From DAHUYF01 sp035945115 (GTDB lineage: Bacteria; Pseudomonadota; Alphaproteobacteria; ATCC43930; CGMCC-115725), in contig DASZAN010000113.1 of the NCBI GenBank assembly GCA_035945115.1, positions 15,508-79,507 of the forward strand: a DNA stretch of 64,000 nt, in the 5' to 3' direction. The notes beneath the pieces were generated by a model. That model was not told where the DNA came from and searched no databases. It was given only the letters and a program-made list of their open reading frames with translations. Positions 17,479-26,297 of this stretch are shown one piece after another. The position numbers and the translations under genes were made by a program. How positions within the stretch are numbered: the stretch's first letter is position 1; every line of letters begins with the position of its first letter.

Positions 17479-18701
17479 CGCCGCGGCGTCCCGGTGCGCC
17501 GCAAGCGCCGGTTTGCCGCGTTCATCGCCGCGGCGATGGCAAAGCTGAGCGCAAGATACGTCCCGATGGTGATGATCATCACCTCGAGCGGCTGGCCCGT
17601 CTGATTGAGCACGGTGCCGCCGAAAATCAGCATGAGATCGGGATAGGCGATCGCGGCGGCGAGCGTCGTGTTCTTGGTGAGGAGAATGTATTGCCCGGCA
17701 AGCGGCGGCAGGATGATGCGGAGCGCCTGCGGCACGATCACCTTGCGCGCGACGAGCAGCGGGCCCATGCCGAGCGCGCGCGCCGCCTCGCTCTGTCCCA
17801 CGGGTACCGCAGCGACGCCGGCGCGCACGATCTCGGCGATGTAAGCGGCGCCGTAAAGCGAGAGCGCCACCGACATGGCGACGAATTCGGGACTGAGCAC
17901 GAGCCCACCGCGGAAATTGAATCCGGCGAGCACCGGCACCTCCCAGCGGAGCGGCCATCCCTCCGCCGCGGCAATGGCGAGGAAGGCGAAGAGCAGAGAG
18001 GCGAGCGCGATCCACGCCGCGCGTGGCGTGCGGCCGGCGATCTCGCGCCGCCCTCGCGCCCAGCGCCAGAGCAGGGAAAAGAGCGCGAGCGCCACGAGCA
18101 AAGCCAGCAGCACGGCGCCGCTCCCCGGCTCGAACATTGGCGCCGGCACGAACAGCCCACGCGCGTTCAGGAAGGCGATATGGAGGTGAAGGAGATCGAG
18201 GCTCTGCCGCGGCCCCGGCAGCGGCCGCAGCACCGCGAAGTACCAGTAGAAGAGCTGCAGCAGCAGCGGGACGTTGCGGATGAGATCGACATAGGCGCCC
18301 GCCGTCGCCGCGACGAGCCGGTTGCTCGAGAGCCGCGCCAAGCCGATGACAAAGCCCAGCATCGTCGCGCAAACGATCGCCACCGCCGCAATGATGACGG
18401 TGTTGAGAAGTGCGACGAAGAACGCGACAAAGTACGAGGATGCCTCGTCATAGCTGATGAAATGCTGCGCGATGGCGAAGCCGGCGGGGCGAGTCAGGAA
18501 ACCGAAGCCGGTATTGATGTTGAGCCGCGCCATGTTGATGGCGGCGTTGCGCGCGATGAAAGCGAGAAACGCCAGCACCAGCAGCAACGCGAGCGCCTGC
18601 CAGAGATAGCCGCGGAGGCGCGCAGCGCTCAGCGGGCGAGAACGGATCGTCGGAATTACGAGGGCGCCCTCGGCAGTATGGTGCTCACCCTTCCGCCGCA
18701 C
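17475..18701 (-). CDS. aapQ: L-amino acid ABC transporter permease AapQ
   Basis: This 408-residue permease has the typical Aap N-terminal segment with NTGFGFL, and the pattern VDLIRNVPLLLQLFYWYF followed later by the EAA loop GQSEAARALGMGPLLVARKV. The start is a GTG at 18701 that lies at the edge of a palindromic repeat; the repeat supplies the GGGAGGGTGAGG ribosome-binding sequence. No better in-frame start was found before the first helix. It is translationally coupled to aapM by a GTGA overlap and is likely co-transcribed with aapJ, 167 bases upstream. Confidence 0.92.
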   Translation of the reverse strand: MRRKGEHHTAEGALVIPTIRSRPLSAARLRGYLWQALALLLVLAFLAFIARNAAINMARLNINTGFGFLTRPAGFAIAQHFISYDEASSYFVAFFVALLNTVIIAAVAIVCATMLGFVIGLARLSSNRLVAATAGAYVDLIRNVPLLLQLFYWYFAVLRPLPGPRQSLDLLHLHIAFLNARGLFVPAPMFEPGSGAVLLALLVALALFSLLWRWARGRREIAGRTPRAAWIALASLLFAFLAIAAAEGWPLRWEVPVLAGFNFRGGLVLSPEFVAMSVALSLYGAAYIAEIVRAGVAAVPVGQSEAARALGMGPLLVARKVIVPQALRIILPPLAGQYILLTKNTTLAAAIAYPDLMLIFGGTVLNQTGQPLEVMIITIGTYLALSFAIAAAMNAANRRLRRTGTPRR

Positions 18702-18822
18702 CCCCTCACCCTCCCGCCGCTACGCGGCGGGCCCCTCCCTCTCCCCGTTGGGGCGAGGGGCATGGGCGGCGCCGAGCGTCCCCTCTCCCCGGCGGGGAGA
18801 GGGACAGGGTGAGGGGGAAGCG
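18697..18822. repeat. GC-rich intergenic palindrome (CCCTCTCCCC type)
   Basis: The segment is built from CCCTCACCCTCCCGCCGC, CCCTCTCCCC and GGGGAGAGGGACAGGG blocks that pair with each other. The same family occurs at 31636-31795. It separates aapJ from aapQ and contributes the aapQ ribosome-binding site. Such elements are frequent in intergenic DNA of GC-rich alphaproteobacteria. Confidence 0.75.
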
Positions 18823-18868
18823 TGCTGCATGCGGTGTGTCGCGAAACGCGGCCAGTATCGCGCCGTGT

Positions 18869-19894
18869 TCACCGGAAAGGCGGCGCGTAGAGGAGGCCGC
18901 CGTCCTTCCAAAGCGCGTTCAAGCCGCGGGGGAGGCCGAGCCGCGTCTTGGGGCCGAGATTGCGGTCGAAGATCTCGCCGTAATTGCCGACTTGCTTGAT
19001 CGCCTGGTAGGCCCAATCGGCGGCGAGTCCGTTCTTCTGGCCGAGATCGTCGCCGACGCCGAGGAGGCGCTTCACCTCGGGATTGGTCGAGCTCGCCTTG
19101 ATGTCGTCGACATTGGCCGAGGTGATGCCGAGCTCCTCGGCGGCGATCAGCGCGGCAAAAGTCCAGCGCGCGATATGCGACCATTGCGAATCGCCCTGAC
19201 GCACGATGGGGCCGATCGGCTCCTTCGAGATCGTCTCCGGCAGGATCACGTGCTCGTCGCGGTTTTTGAGGGCAAGGCCGCGTGCCGCGAGCGCGCCGCG
19301 ATCGTTCGACCAGGCGTCGCACCGCCCCGCTTCATAGGCGTTCCGCGTCTCGTCGAGCTCGGCGAAGGTGACGATCTTGTAGTCGAGCTTATGCGAGCGG
19401 AAGAAGTCGGCGACGTTGAGCTCGGTCGTCGTGCCCTGGGCAATGCAGATCGAGGCGCCGTTGAGCTCGGTAGCACTTTTGACGCCGAGGGACTTCCGCA
19501 CCATGAAGCCCTGGCCGTCATAAAAGAGCGTGCCGACGAACTCCATGCCGCCGCCATTGTCGCGGTTGTAGGTCCAGGTGAGACGATGCGTCAGAATATC
19601 CTGCGCGCCGGTGGTGAGCGCGGCGAAGGCATCGCGCAATCCAAGCTGCGTCACCTCGATCTTCTTGGCATCGCCCAGCACGGCAGCGGCGAGCGCGTGG
19701 CACATATCGACATCGAAGCCGCGCTTCACCCCTTGGTCGTCGGTGAAGGCGAAACCGGGAATGTTGGGCGCAATGCCGCAGTGAAGGACGCCGCGCTGCT
19801 TCACCTCCTCGAGCGTCCCCGCCAGGGCGCCGGGCATGGCGGCGATGGCAAGCGCGCCGCCCAGCAGCGCCGCGGCGAAGCGGTATGGGCCCAT
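18869..19894 (-). CDS. aapJ: L-amino acid ABC transporter binding protein AapJ
   Basis: This 341-residue periplasmic protein binds L-amino acids for the AapQM permease. It has a signal peptide of about 25 residues (FAAALLGGALAIAAMPGALA), then the family opening VKQRGVLHCGI and segments VDMCHALAAAVLGDAKKIE, GTTTELNVADFF and GNYGEIFDRNLG. The ATG at 19894 follows GGGGGGATCGCC; an earlier in-frame ATG at 19912 and the one at 19945 precede the ribosome-binding site. The repeat between aapJ and aapQ may lower expression of the permease relative to this abundant binding protein. Confidence 0.93.
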   Translation of the reverse strand: MGPYRFAAALLGGALAIAAMPGALAGTLEEVKQRGVLHCGIAPNIPGFAFTDDQGVKRGFDVDMCHALAAAVLGDAKKIEVTQLGLRDAFAALTTGAQDILTHRLTWTYNRDNGGGMEFVGTLFYDGQGFMVRKSLGVKSATELNGASICIAQGTTTELNVADFFRSHKLDYKIVTFAELDETRNAYEAGRCDAWSNDRGALAARGLALKNRDEHVILPETISKEPIGPIVRQGDSQWSHIARWTFAALIAAEELGITSANVDDIKASSTNPEVKRLLGVGDDLGQKNGLAADWAYQAIKQVGNYGEIFDRNLGPKTRLGLPRGLNALWKDGGLLYAPPFR

Positions 19895-20000
19895 GGCGAT
19901 CCCCCCACGCATCTTGTTCCGATCGTGCGCACTCGGGTATGTCATCGCCGTCTCCGCGAGTCAACGCGCTGGCGCCCGAGAGGTGATGAGAGGCGAAACG

Positions 20001-20996
20001 ATGGCCTGGGCCGCCTTATCGCTCCCCCTGCTGGTGCTCGCCGCCACGCTCGCGCTGATGAAGCCGGTCCTGGCGTGGCTCAAGCGTCGTGCCATTCTCG
20101 ATCGCCCGGTCGAGCGTTCCGCCCATCGCCTGCCCGTACCGCGGGGCGGCGGGCTCGTCGTCGTTCCCGCCGTCCTCGTCGCTTGGCTCGCGCTGGCGCT
20201 TCTTGGGGAGGCGCCGCCAGGCATGGTGACGATCGCGCTTGCCACGGCGGCGCTCGCGGCGCTCTCCTGGCGCGACGATGTGGCGGGATTGCCGATCGCG
20301 CTCCGGCTTGCCGCCCACGCGGTCGCCGTCGCGGTGGGCCTCGCCGCGCTGCCGCCCGGCGTCTTCCAGGGCCTCTTGCCGCCGCTCGCCGACCGCGCCG
20401 CTGCGGCAATCATCTGGCTCTGGTTCCTCAATGCCTACAACTTCATGGACGGGATCGACGGCATCACCGGCGTCGAGACGGCGGCGATCGGCCTCGGGCT
20501 CGCGCTGGTCGCCATTGCCCACCCGGCCGGCAGCGACGCGTCGATTGCCGCACTGGCGCTCGCGGCCGGCGGGCTCGGTTTTCTTCGCTGGAACTGGCAT
20601 CCGGCGCAAATCTTCATGGGCGATGTCGGCAGCATCTCCCTCGGATATCTCGGGGGCTTCCTCCTCCTCGCCATGGCCGCGCACGGGCGCTGGGCGCCGG
20701 CCATCATCCTGCCGCTCTACTACATCGCCGATGCCGGGATCACCATGGCGCGCCGCGCGCTGGCGGGCGAGCGCTTCTGGGAGGCGCATCGCCGCCATTT
20801 CTATCAGCGCGCGCTGGCGCCGGACGGCGATCATGCCGCCGTGGCGCGGATCGTGCTGGCGGGCGACATGCTGCTCCTGGCGCTCGCCCTCCTCGCCGCC
20901 GCCAATCCCTGGCCTGCTCTCGCCGCCGCCGCGGCCGTCGTCGCGGCGATGCTGGCGTTGATGGAATGGCGCGCCCGGGGCGTCTCGGTTAGATAG
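20001..20996 (+). CDS. MraY/WecA-like sugar-phosphate transferase (GT4 initiator)
   Basis: This 331-residue polytopic protein (10-11 helices) belongs to the polyprenyl-phosphate GlcNAc/MurNAc-pentapeptide phosphotransferase superfamily. It shows SAHRLPVPRGGG, NFMDGIDGITGVE with the catalytic Asp residues, and FMGDVGSISLGY. It would move a HexNAc-1-phosphate from UDP-sugar to undecaprenyl phosphate, starting an O-antigen or exopolysaccharide chain. It resembles the WbpL/WecA branch and cooperates with the epimerase of this region. The ATG at 20001 follows GAGAGG; an ATG at 19986 is possible. Confidence 0.88.
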   Translation: MAWAALSLPLLVLAATLALMKPVLAWLKRRAILDRPVERSAHRLPVPRGGGLVVVPAVLVAWLALALLGEAPPGMVTIALATAALAALSWRDDVAGLPIALRLAAHAVAVAVGLAALPPGVFQGLLPPLADRAAAAIIWLWFLNAYNFMDGIDGITGVETAAIGLGLALVAIAHPAGSDASIAALALAAGGLGFLRWNWHPAQIFMGDVGSISLGYLGGFLLLAMAAHGRWAPAIILPLYYIADAGITMARRALAGERFWEAHRRHFYQRALAPDGDHAAVARIVLAGDMLLLALALLAAANPWPALAAAAAVVAAMLALMEWRARGVSVR

Positions 20997-21114
20997 GATT
21001 TGCCGGAGATTCGTCTCGCTCTCGCGGCAAAGGACCGGGCTCGGTTAGCTCCGCCTTAACCCGGACCCGGTCGAATCGGCCTCTCTCAGAGCGGCCGATT
21101 TCGAGGAGACGCCG

Positions 21115-21849
21115 GTGAGCTATGCACTCGAGTTCTATTCTCTCTCCTGGGACGCGCTCAAGGCTGCGCTCCTGGGGCGCAAGCCGGCGTTGATGACGGC
21201 GATCGAGGAGCGTCATTGGGACAAGCTGCTCGACGACACCGATCTCGGCGAGCTCGACGACGAGGACGATCTCCGTCATCCCGCCGCGGTCATCGCCGAC
21301 GCCTTCGACGAGATCGCCGAAGCGATGGCGCAAAAAGTCCCGCCCGGCCACGATCCGCCTGACATCAGCGACCGCGCCGCGCTCATCTTCGCCGCCGTCG
21401 TGCGCGAGCTCGGCAAGCCCCTCGGCAGCATCAGCCATGACGCCTCGGCGACGCGCGACCGCGATCTGCCGTTGCGCTTTCGCGAGAATTTCCTCGACGG
21501 CGTTGCCGGTGCCTCCTTCAACGACCACACGCTCGGCGAGTCGCTGGCGGCACGACCGCTCTTTGGCCTCTTCCATCTCGACTTCCTGAGCTGGGGCGGA
21601 CTCACGCAAGCAGAGCTCCAGAGCCTCCTCGGCAAATACGCGCTCACCGACGCGGTGAAGCGGGACGAGGACTGGCAGGCGGTCGCCCCTTACGCCGAAC
21701 GCTGGCTCGCCGATCTCGTCAACGGACTCCGCGCCGCTGCCGGCGCCAAATCTGACCTGGTCGCGCTTTATCTTACGCGGCGCCACCATTACGGCTCGCT
21801 CGGCGAGAAGATCAAAGACGAGGTGCGCGACGACTTCGCCGACGAATAA
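21115..21849 (+). CDS. Conserved protein of unknown function
   Basis: This 244-residue soluble, acidic protein has no motif I can name with confidence. It opens with SYALEFYSLSWDALKAALLG, a pattern seen in small proteins of the DUF7691 type, but I give this only as a pointer. It has an Asp/Glu-rich patch LDDTDLGELDDEDDLRHP (about 39-56) and an ending rich in charged residues. The GTG start follows a GAGGAGA ribosome-binding site, which supports the gene as real. It sits between the polyprenyl transferase and a thermonuclease-like gene, and shares no obvious pathway with either. Confidence 0.7.
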   Translation: MSYALEFYSLSWDALKAALLGRKPALMTAIEERHWDKLLDDTDLGELDDEDDLRHPAAVIADAFDEIAEAMAQKVPPGHDPPDISDRAALIFAAVVRELGKPLGSISHDASATRDRDLPLRFRENFLDGVAGASFNDHTLGESLAARPLFGLFHLDFLSWGGLTQAELQSLLGKYALTDAVKRDEDWQAVAPYAERWLADLVNGLRAAAGAKSDLVALYLTRRHHYGSLGEKIKDEVRDDFADE

Positions 21850-21858
21850 CCCGCGCGC

Positions 21859-22440
21859 TTAGTCGCGCGCGCCCTCGCGGAAATATTGCGGGCGCACGAA
21901 GCTTCCGGCCCAGGCGCCGCGATGCTGCTCCTTCGCTTCCGCTTCCGCCGCGACGTATTGCGCGCCGCGGCCATAGGAAAACGCCAGGCCTTCGCGGACC
22001 AGGATTGCGCCCACATCGGCGCCGCGCGCCGTGCAGATGGCGAACTCGCGCGCGTGCCGGTCGATGAAGTCGTGATCGACGTGGCAGGCGAAGTCGGGCG
22101 TGGCAACGAGCTCGCGCAGCCGCGCCGTCGCTACCTCGCCGCAAGGCCAAGACGCGCCCGCGGCGTCGCGGCAAGTCTGCTTCGCCTCGAAGGCATCGAC
22201 GCCATAGAGGCGGAGGCGCTCGCTGATGCAGGCGATGCCGAGACGACGCCACCAGCAGCTCGTCGGCCGTCGCGCCATGGTGTCGCCGTCGAGGACGCTG
22301 TACTGAATGCCGTGCGGCGCCGGCTTCGCCCAGCGGAGCACGCCCCAGCCGGCGACGGCCGCGAGTATCAGCAGAGCGAGGCCGCCGAGCGCGCGGAGGA
22401 ACCGCCGTGCTCGCTCAGGATTTGACGATCTTGTCGTCAT
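21859..22440 (-). CDS. Membrane-anchored thermonuclease-like (SNase) protein
   Basis: This 193-residue protein has one N-terminal helix (about 14-36, FLRALGGLALLILAAVAGW) followed by an SNase fold. Nuclease-type features are VLDGDT, RLRLYGVDAFEAKQTC, GEVATARLREL, and a C-terminal WAGSF. The usual catalytic Arg/Glu set is partly kept (RLYGVDAFE), but the segment around the second Arg is altered, so activity is uncertain. The start overlaps the end of the UDP-sugar dehydrogenase gene by 26 bases, so the two are likely co-translated. Function in envelope or DNA uptake cannot be told. Confidence 0.8.
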   Translation of the reverse strand: MTTRSSNPERARRFLRALGGLALLILAAVAGWGVLRWAKPAPHGIQYSVLDGDTMARRPTSCWWRRLGIACISERLRLYGVDAFEAKQTCRDAAGASWPCGEVATARLRELVATPDFACHVDHDFIDRHAREFAICTARGADVGAILVREGLAFSYGRGAQYVAAEAEAKEQHRGAWAGSFVRPQYFREGARD

Positions 22441-23773
22441 CGATGCCGGCATGGGCGCAGGCATTGCGGGTGTCGACGATGAGCGGAGCGTGCGCGACGA
22501 CGAGGCGGTAATCGACGCCGTCATGATCGGTGCAGATGAGCGCCGCATCGGCCGCGCCGAGCGTCGCCGTCGTCAGCGCCACCGAGCGGCGGCCGGCGAA
22601 TTCCGGATGCTCGCGCGAGCGCGGCACTTCCGGCACGAAGGGATCGTGATAGGAGACCCGCGCACCCTTTGCCTCGAGCAGCTCCATGATCTTAAGGGTC
22701 GGGCTCTCGCGGAGATCGTCGACGTTCTTCTTGTAGGCGATGCCGAGAATGAGAATGTGCGCGCCCTTGAGGCCCTTGCTGAAGCGCGCATTCAGCGCGC
22801 CCGCAAGCTTGTCGATGACGTAACGCGGCATCGCCGTGTTGATCTCGCCGGCGAGCTCGATGAAGCGCGTGGAGATGTCGTATTCGCGCGCCTTCCAGGT
22901 GAGATAGAAGGGGTCGATGGGAATGCAGTGGCCGCCGAGGCCCGGACCCGGATAGAACGGCATGAACCCGAAAGGCTTGGTGGAGGCCGCCTTGATCACC
23001 TCCCAGACGTCGATGCCCATGGCGTCGTAGACCATCTTGAGCTCGTTCACGAGCGCGATGTTGACGGCGCGGAAAATGTTCTCGGTGAGCTTCACCGCCT
23101 CGGCCGTCTCGGGCGACGACACCGGGATGGTGCCGGCGACGAATTGATCGTAAAGCGCGGTGACGAGGCCGAGCGCCGCCTCGCCGTCGCCGCCGACCAC
23201 CTTGGGAATTTTCGTCGTGCTGTATTGCGTGTTGCCGGGATCTTCGCGCTCCGGCGAGTAAGCCAGGAAGAAATCGACGCCCGACTTCAAGCCGCTGCGC
23301 TCGAGAATGGGCTGCATCACCTCGCGCGTCGTCCCCGGATAGGTCGTCGATTCCAGCACGACGAGCTGACCGCGGCGGAGATGCGGCGCGATCGCCTCGG
23401 TGGTGCGGACGATGTAGCTGAGATCGGGTTCGCGATGTCGCGTCAGCGGCGTCGGCACGCAGATCAGCACGGCGTCGACCGAGGCAAGCTGCGCGAAATC
23501 GGTGACCGCGCTGAAACGCCGGTCCTTCACCAGCGCCGCGATGCTGGCATCGGCAATATGGCGGATATAGGAACGGCCGGCATTGAGAGCCGCCACCTTT
23601 TCGCCATCGACATCGAATCCCACGACGGCGAAGCCGCTCTGGGCGATGGCGCCGACCAGCGGCAGGCCGACATAGCCGAGCCCGATCACACCGATGCGGC
23701 CGTCGCGCGCAAGGAAGCGCCGGCGGATCGCCGCCACGTCGACAGAGTGAGCCGATGACAAGCTGCTCGACAC
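22415..23773 (-). CDS. UDP-sugar 6-dehydrogenase (WbpA/UDP-GlcNAc type)
   Basis: This 452-residue enzyme has an N-terminal NAD site GVIGLGYVGLPL and the catalytic cysteine in GLGGHCIPIDP (C283 from this start). It oxidises a UDP-hexose(NAc) to the uronic acid, giving precursors such as UDP-GlcNAcA or UDP-GalNAcA. FLAYSPEREDPGN fits the UDP-GlcNAc branch better than UDP-Glc dehydrogenase. The GTG at 23773 was preferred, because the longer reading (to 23890) crosses the divergent promoter region of the epimerase gene. The product feeds the surface polysaccharide genes around it. Confidence 0.9.
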   Translation of the reverse strand: MSSSLSSAHSVDVAAIRRRFLARDGRIGVIGLGYVGLPLVGAIAQSGFAVVGFDVDGEKVAALNAGRSYIRHIADASIAALVKDRRFSAVTDFAQLASVDAVLICVPTPLTRHREPDLSYIVRTTEAIAPHLRRGQLVVLESTTYPGTTREVMQPILERSGLKSGVDFFLAYSPEREDPGNTQYSTTKIPKVVGGDGEAALGLVTALYDQFVAGTIPVSSPETAEAVKLTENIFRAVNIALVNELKMVYDAMGIDVWEVIKAASTKPFGFMPFYPGPGLGGHCIPIDPFYLTWKAREYDISTRFIELAGEINTAMPRYVIDKLAGALNARFSKGLKGAHILILGIAYKKNVDDLRESPTLKIMELLEAKGARVSYHDPFVPEVPRSREHPEFAGRRSVALTTATLGAADAALICTDHDGVDYRLVVAHAPLIVDTRNACAHAGIDDDKIVKS

Positions 23774-23930
23774 GGGTGTAGCTCTTTGTCGCCAGAAGTG
23801 AGCGCGATGCTTAGCATGCCGTCCCCACCCGCTCAAGCGAACCGCCGCGGCATTCATCTGTGATCGCGCCGCGCCAGCTTGTATGGTCATCGCGGGGGAA
23901 CGGCACTTTGCGATTGGCAGGCGAATTCAC

Positions 23931-24881
23931 ATGAGCGCGACCGGGACGATCGTCGTCACCGGTGCCGGCGGCTTCATCGGCCGGGCGCTGGTGCGCCGGC
24001 TTGTCGCGCAAGGCGCGCGCGTCGTGGCACAGCTCCGACGCGCGGCGCCGCTGCCGCCTGACGTCATCATCGGGATGATCGGCGACATCACCGCCCAGAC
24101 CGACTGGTCGGCGGTGCTGCGCGGTGCCAAGGCGGTCGTCCATTTGGCAAGCCGCGCGCACAAGCCCGCAGGCGACGAGCGGGAATGGATCGAGGGCGAG
24201 GCGGCGGCGGCCGCCAATCTCGCGCGCGCCGCGGCAACGGCGGGGGTGGAGCGCCTCCTCCTCATGAGCTCGATCAAGGTGTTGGGCGAGCACACGCCCG
24301 AGCTGCCCTTTCGCGCGCATCTCCGGCCGGCGCCAGAGGACACCTACGGGCTTGCGAAGTGGCGCATGGAAGAAGCGGTGCGGGCGGCGCTCCGGGAGGG
24401 ACCGGGGCTCGTCGTCCTTCGTCCGCCGCTCGTCTATGGCCCGGGCGTCAAAGCCAATTTGTTCGCGCTCATGCGGCTTGTCGATCGCGGGTTTCCGCTG
24501 CCGTTCGCGAGCGTCGACAACCGGCGCGCCTTTATTTTTCTCGACAATCTGCTCGATCTCGTCGTCACGGCCCTCGATCATCCCGCCGCTCGCGGCGGCA
24601 CCTTCCTGCTGCGCGATGCGGAAGAGGTCTCGACGCCCGCGCTCATCCGCGCCATCGCAGCGGCGCTCGGGCGCGAGGCGCGGCTCTTCCCCTGCCCGCC
24701 GGCGCTGCTCCGTGTCGCGGCGCAGCTCGTCGGCAAGAGCGCGCTCGCCGACCGCCTGCTCGAGTCGCTGCGCATCGACGACAGCCTGACCCGCGACAAG
24801 CTCGGCTGGACGCCGCGTGTCGGCCTCGCCGAGGGTCTCGCTGAGACTTGCCGCTGGTATCGCGGCGAGGCCGGTGAATGA
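23931..24881 (+). CDS. NAD-dependent epimerase/dehydratase, WbpV-like
   Basis: This 316-residue short-chain dehydrogenase-type enzyme has the Rossmann motif VTGAGGFIG and the catalytic pair YGLAK (Y and K) with an upstream LMSSIKV serine. It fits the extended SDR subgroup that reduces or epimerises nucleotide sugars, close to WbpV/Gne-type enzymes that supply deoxy- or FucNAc-like sugars. The ATG at 23931 sits just before the Rossmann strand. The gene starts 157 bases from the divergent dehydrogenase gene and overlaps the following glycosyltransferase by ATGA, so the latter two are translationally coupled. Confidence 0.88.
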   Translation: MSATGTIVVTGAGGFIGRALVRRLVAQGARVVAQLRRAAPLPPDVIIGMIGDITAQTDWSAVLRGAKAVVHLASRAHKPAGDEREWIEGEAAAAANLARAAATAGVERLLLMSSIKVLGEHTPELPFRAHLRPAPEDTYGLAKWRMEEAVRAALREGPGLVVLRPPLVYGPGVKANLFALMRLVDRGFPLPFASVDNRRAFIFLDNLLDLVVTALDHPAARGGTFLLRDAEEVSTPALIRAIAAALGREARLFPCPPALLRVAAQLVGKSALADRLLESLRIDDSLTRDKLGWTPRVGLAEGLAETCRWYRGEAGE

Positions 24882-26023
24882 CGGCGCGGCCGAAGCTCAT
24901 CTACCTCGTCACCGAGGATTGGTACTTCTGGTCGCATCGCCTCCCGATGGCGCGCGCCGCGCAAGCAGCGGGCTTCGCGGTCGCCGTGGCAACGCGGGTC
25001 ACGGCCCATGGCGAGCGCATCCGTGCGGCGGGATTCGCGCTTCATCCGCTCGCTTGGCGGCGCCGGCGCATCGGGCCGCTCGCCAGCATCGCCGCCATTG
25101 CCGAGATCGCTGCGCTCTATCGGCGCGAGCGCCCGGCCTTGGTCCATCACGTCGCGCTCAAACCGGCGGTGCTCGGCAGCATGGCGGCGCTCTTTGCCCG
25201 CGTGCCGGCGGTGGTGAATGCCGTGACCGGCGTCGGCTTCATCGCGAGCTCGCCGAGCTGGCGCGCGCGTCTCTTGCGCCGTCCGCTCGATGTCGCGCTC
25301 ACGCACCTCCTCGAGCGGCGCAACAGCCGCGTCATCGTGCAGAACGACGACGATCGCCGCCTGCTGCTGGCGCTCCATCCCGCCGCCGCCGAGCGCGTCG
25401 CCGTGATCCGCGGCTCCGGCATCGACACCGCGCATTTCGCCCCACTGCCGGAGCCGCCGCCGCCCATCGTCGCGGGCTTTGCCGGCCGGCTCCTCGAAGA
25501 CAAGGGCGTCGCCACGCTCATCGAGGCGCAGCAGCAAGTGTGGCGAAGCGGCGTGCCGCTCCATCTCATGCTGGCGGGCGCACCCGATCCGGAAAATCCC
25601 ACCTCGATCGACGAGGCGACCTTGGCGCGCTGGCGCGATCTTCCCGGCATTACCTGGCTCGGCGCGATCGAAGACGTGCGCGAGCTCTGGCGCAAGGCGC
25701 ACATCGCCGTGCTGCCGTCGCGCCGCGAGGGCTTGCCCAAAAGCCTGCTCGAAGCCGCCGCCATGGGCCGCCCCCTCGTCGCCACCGACGTTCCGGGCTG
25801 CCGCGAGATCGCGCGCGCCGGCGTCAACGCCCTCCTGGTGCCGCCCGACGACCCGCCGGCCCTCGCCGCGGCGCTTGCCGCGCTTGCGGCCGACGCCGAG
25901 CAGCGGCAACGCTTCGGCGCGGCGAGCCGAGAGCTCGTCGAGAGCGACCTCGCGCAAGCGTCGGTGGGGGCGGCGACGGTGGCGCTCTATCGTAACCTCC
26001 TGGACGAAACCGCACGGCAGTAG
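24878..26023 (+). CDS. GT4-family glycosyltransferase
   Basis: This 381-residue enzyme has the GT-B fold. The C-terminal half holds VAGFAGRLLEDKGVATLIEA and the donor-binding stretch VLPSRREGLPKSLLEAAAMG with the conserved E-x7-E. An N-terminal domain with TEDWYFWSHRL, followed by VHHVALKPAVLG, matches the PssH/CapM-like branch that transfers a sugar to a lipid-linked acceptor. It is coupled to the epimerase gene by an ATGA overlap. Acceptor and donor cannot be named. A 274-base AT-richer gap follows. Confidence 0.9.
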   Translation: MTARPKLIYLVTEDWYFWSHRLPMARAAQAAGFAVAVATRVTAHGERIRAAGFALHPLAWRRRRIGPLASIAAIAEIAALYRRERPALVHHVALKPAVLGSMAALFARVPAVVNAVTGVGFIASSPSWRARLLRRPLDVALTHLLERRNSRVIVQNDDDRRLLLALHPAAAERVAVIRGSGIDTAHFAPLPEPPPPIVAGFAGRLLEDKGVATLIEAQQQVWRSGVPLHLMLAGAPDPENPTSIDEATLARWRDLPGITWLGAIEDVRELWRKAHIAVLPSRREGLPKSLLEAAAMGRPLVATDVPGCREIARAGVNALLVPPDDPPALAAALAALAADAEQRQRFGAASRELVESDLAQASVGAATVALYRNLLDETARQ

Positions 26024-26099
26024 TGGAGCCTTGCGGGGTTTCTCTCAGAGAGATAACCCCCATAGTTGTGCACCTCGAGCCGAAAGCACCGACCGATAA

Positions 26100-26118
26100 C
26101 GCAATTGTGATAATTGCG
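26100..26118. promoter_or_regulatory. Perfect 7-bp inverted repeat
   Basis: CGCAATT, loop GTGAT, AATTGCG forms a clean stem in an AT-richer intergenic gap between the GT4 gene and the O-antigen ligase-like gene. There is no T-run after it, so an operator or RNA stem is more likely than a terminator. It may mark a regulatory site for the downstream gene. Confidence 0.4.
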
Positions 26119-26297
26119 CCCGTACCGATAGCTTAAATGTCTAACAAGCTCCTGACGCGGGTATTCTGGCTCGTTGCGCGCGCGCTGGCGAGCGCATCCA
26201 TAGAAACCTAATCCACTTTTTCCCTTTGATTGGTGCGCGCCTATCATTAGAGTGCGTAGCACTTTTTTCGCGCGTTAGTAAAGCCGCCACACCTCCG

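Noticed and set aside
17479..18372. Longer reading of aapM to 18372
   Set aside because: The first 298 codons lie inside aapQ in another frame and are Arg-rich; the GTGA overlap sets the start.
18809..20992. 727-codon open frame on the plus strand across aapJ and the polyprenyl transferase
   Set aside because: Shadow of aapJ in the first half, off-frame with the transferase in the second half.
26100..26118. CGCAATT/AATTGCG hairpin as a terminator of the GT4 gene
   Set aside because: No T-run follows; kept only as a possible regulatory stem.
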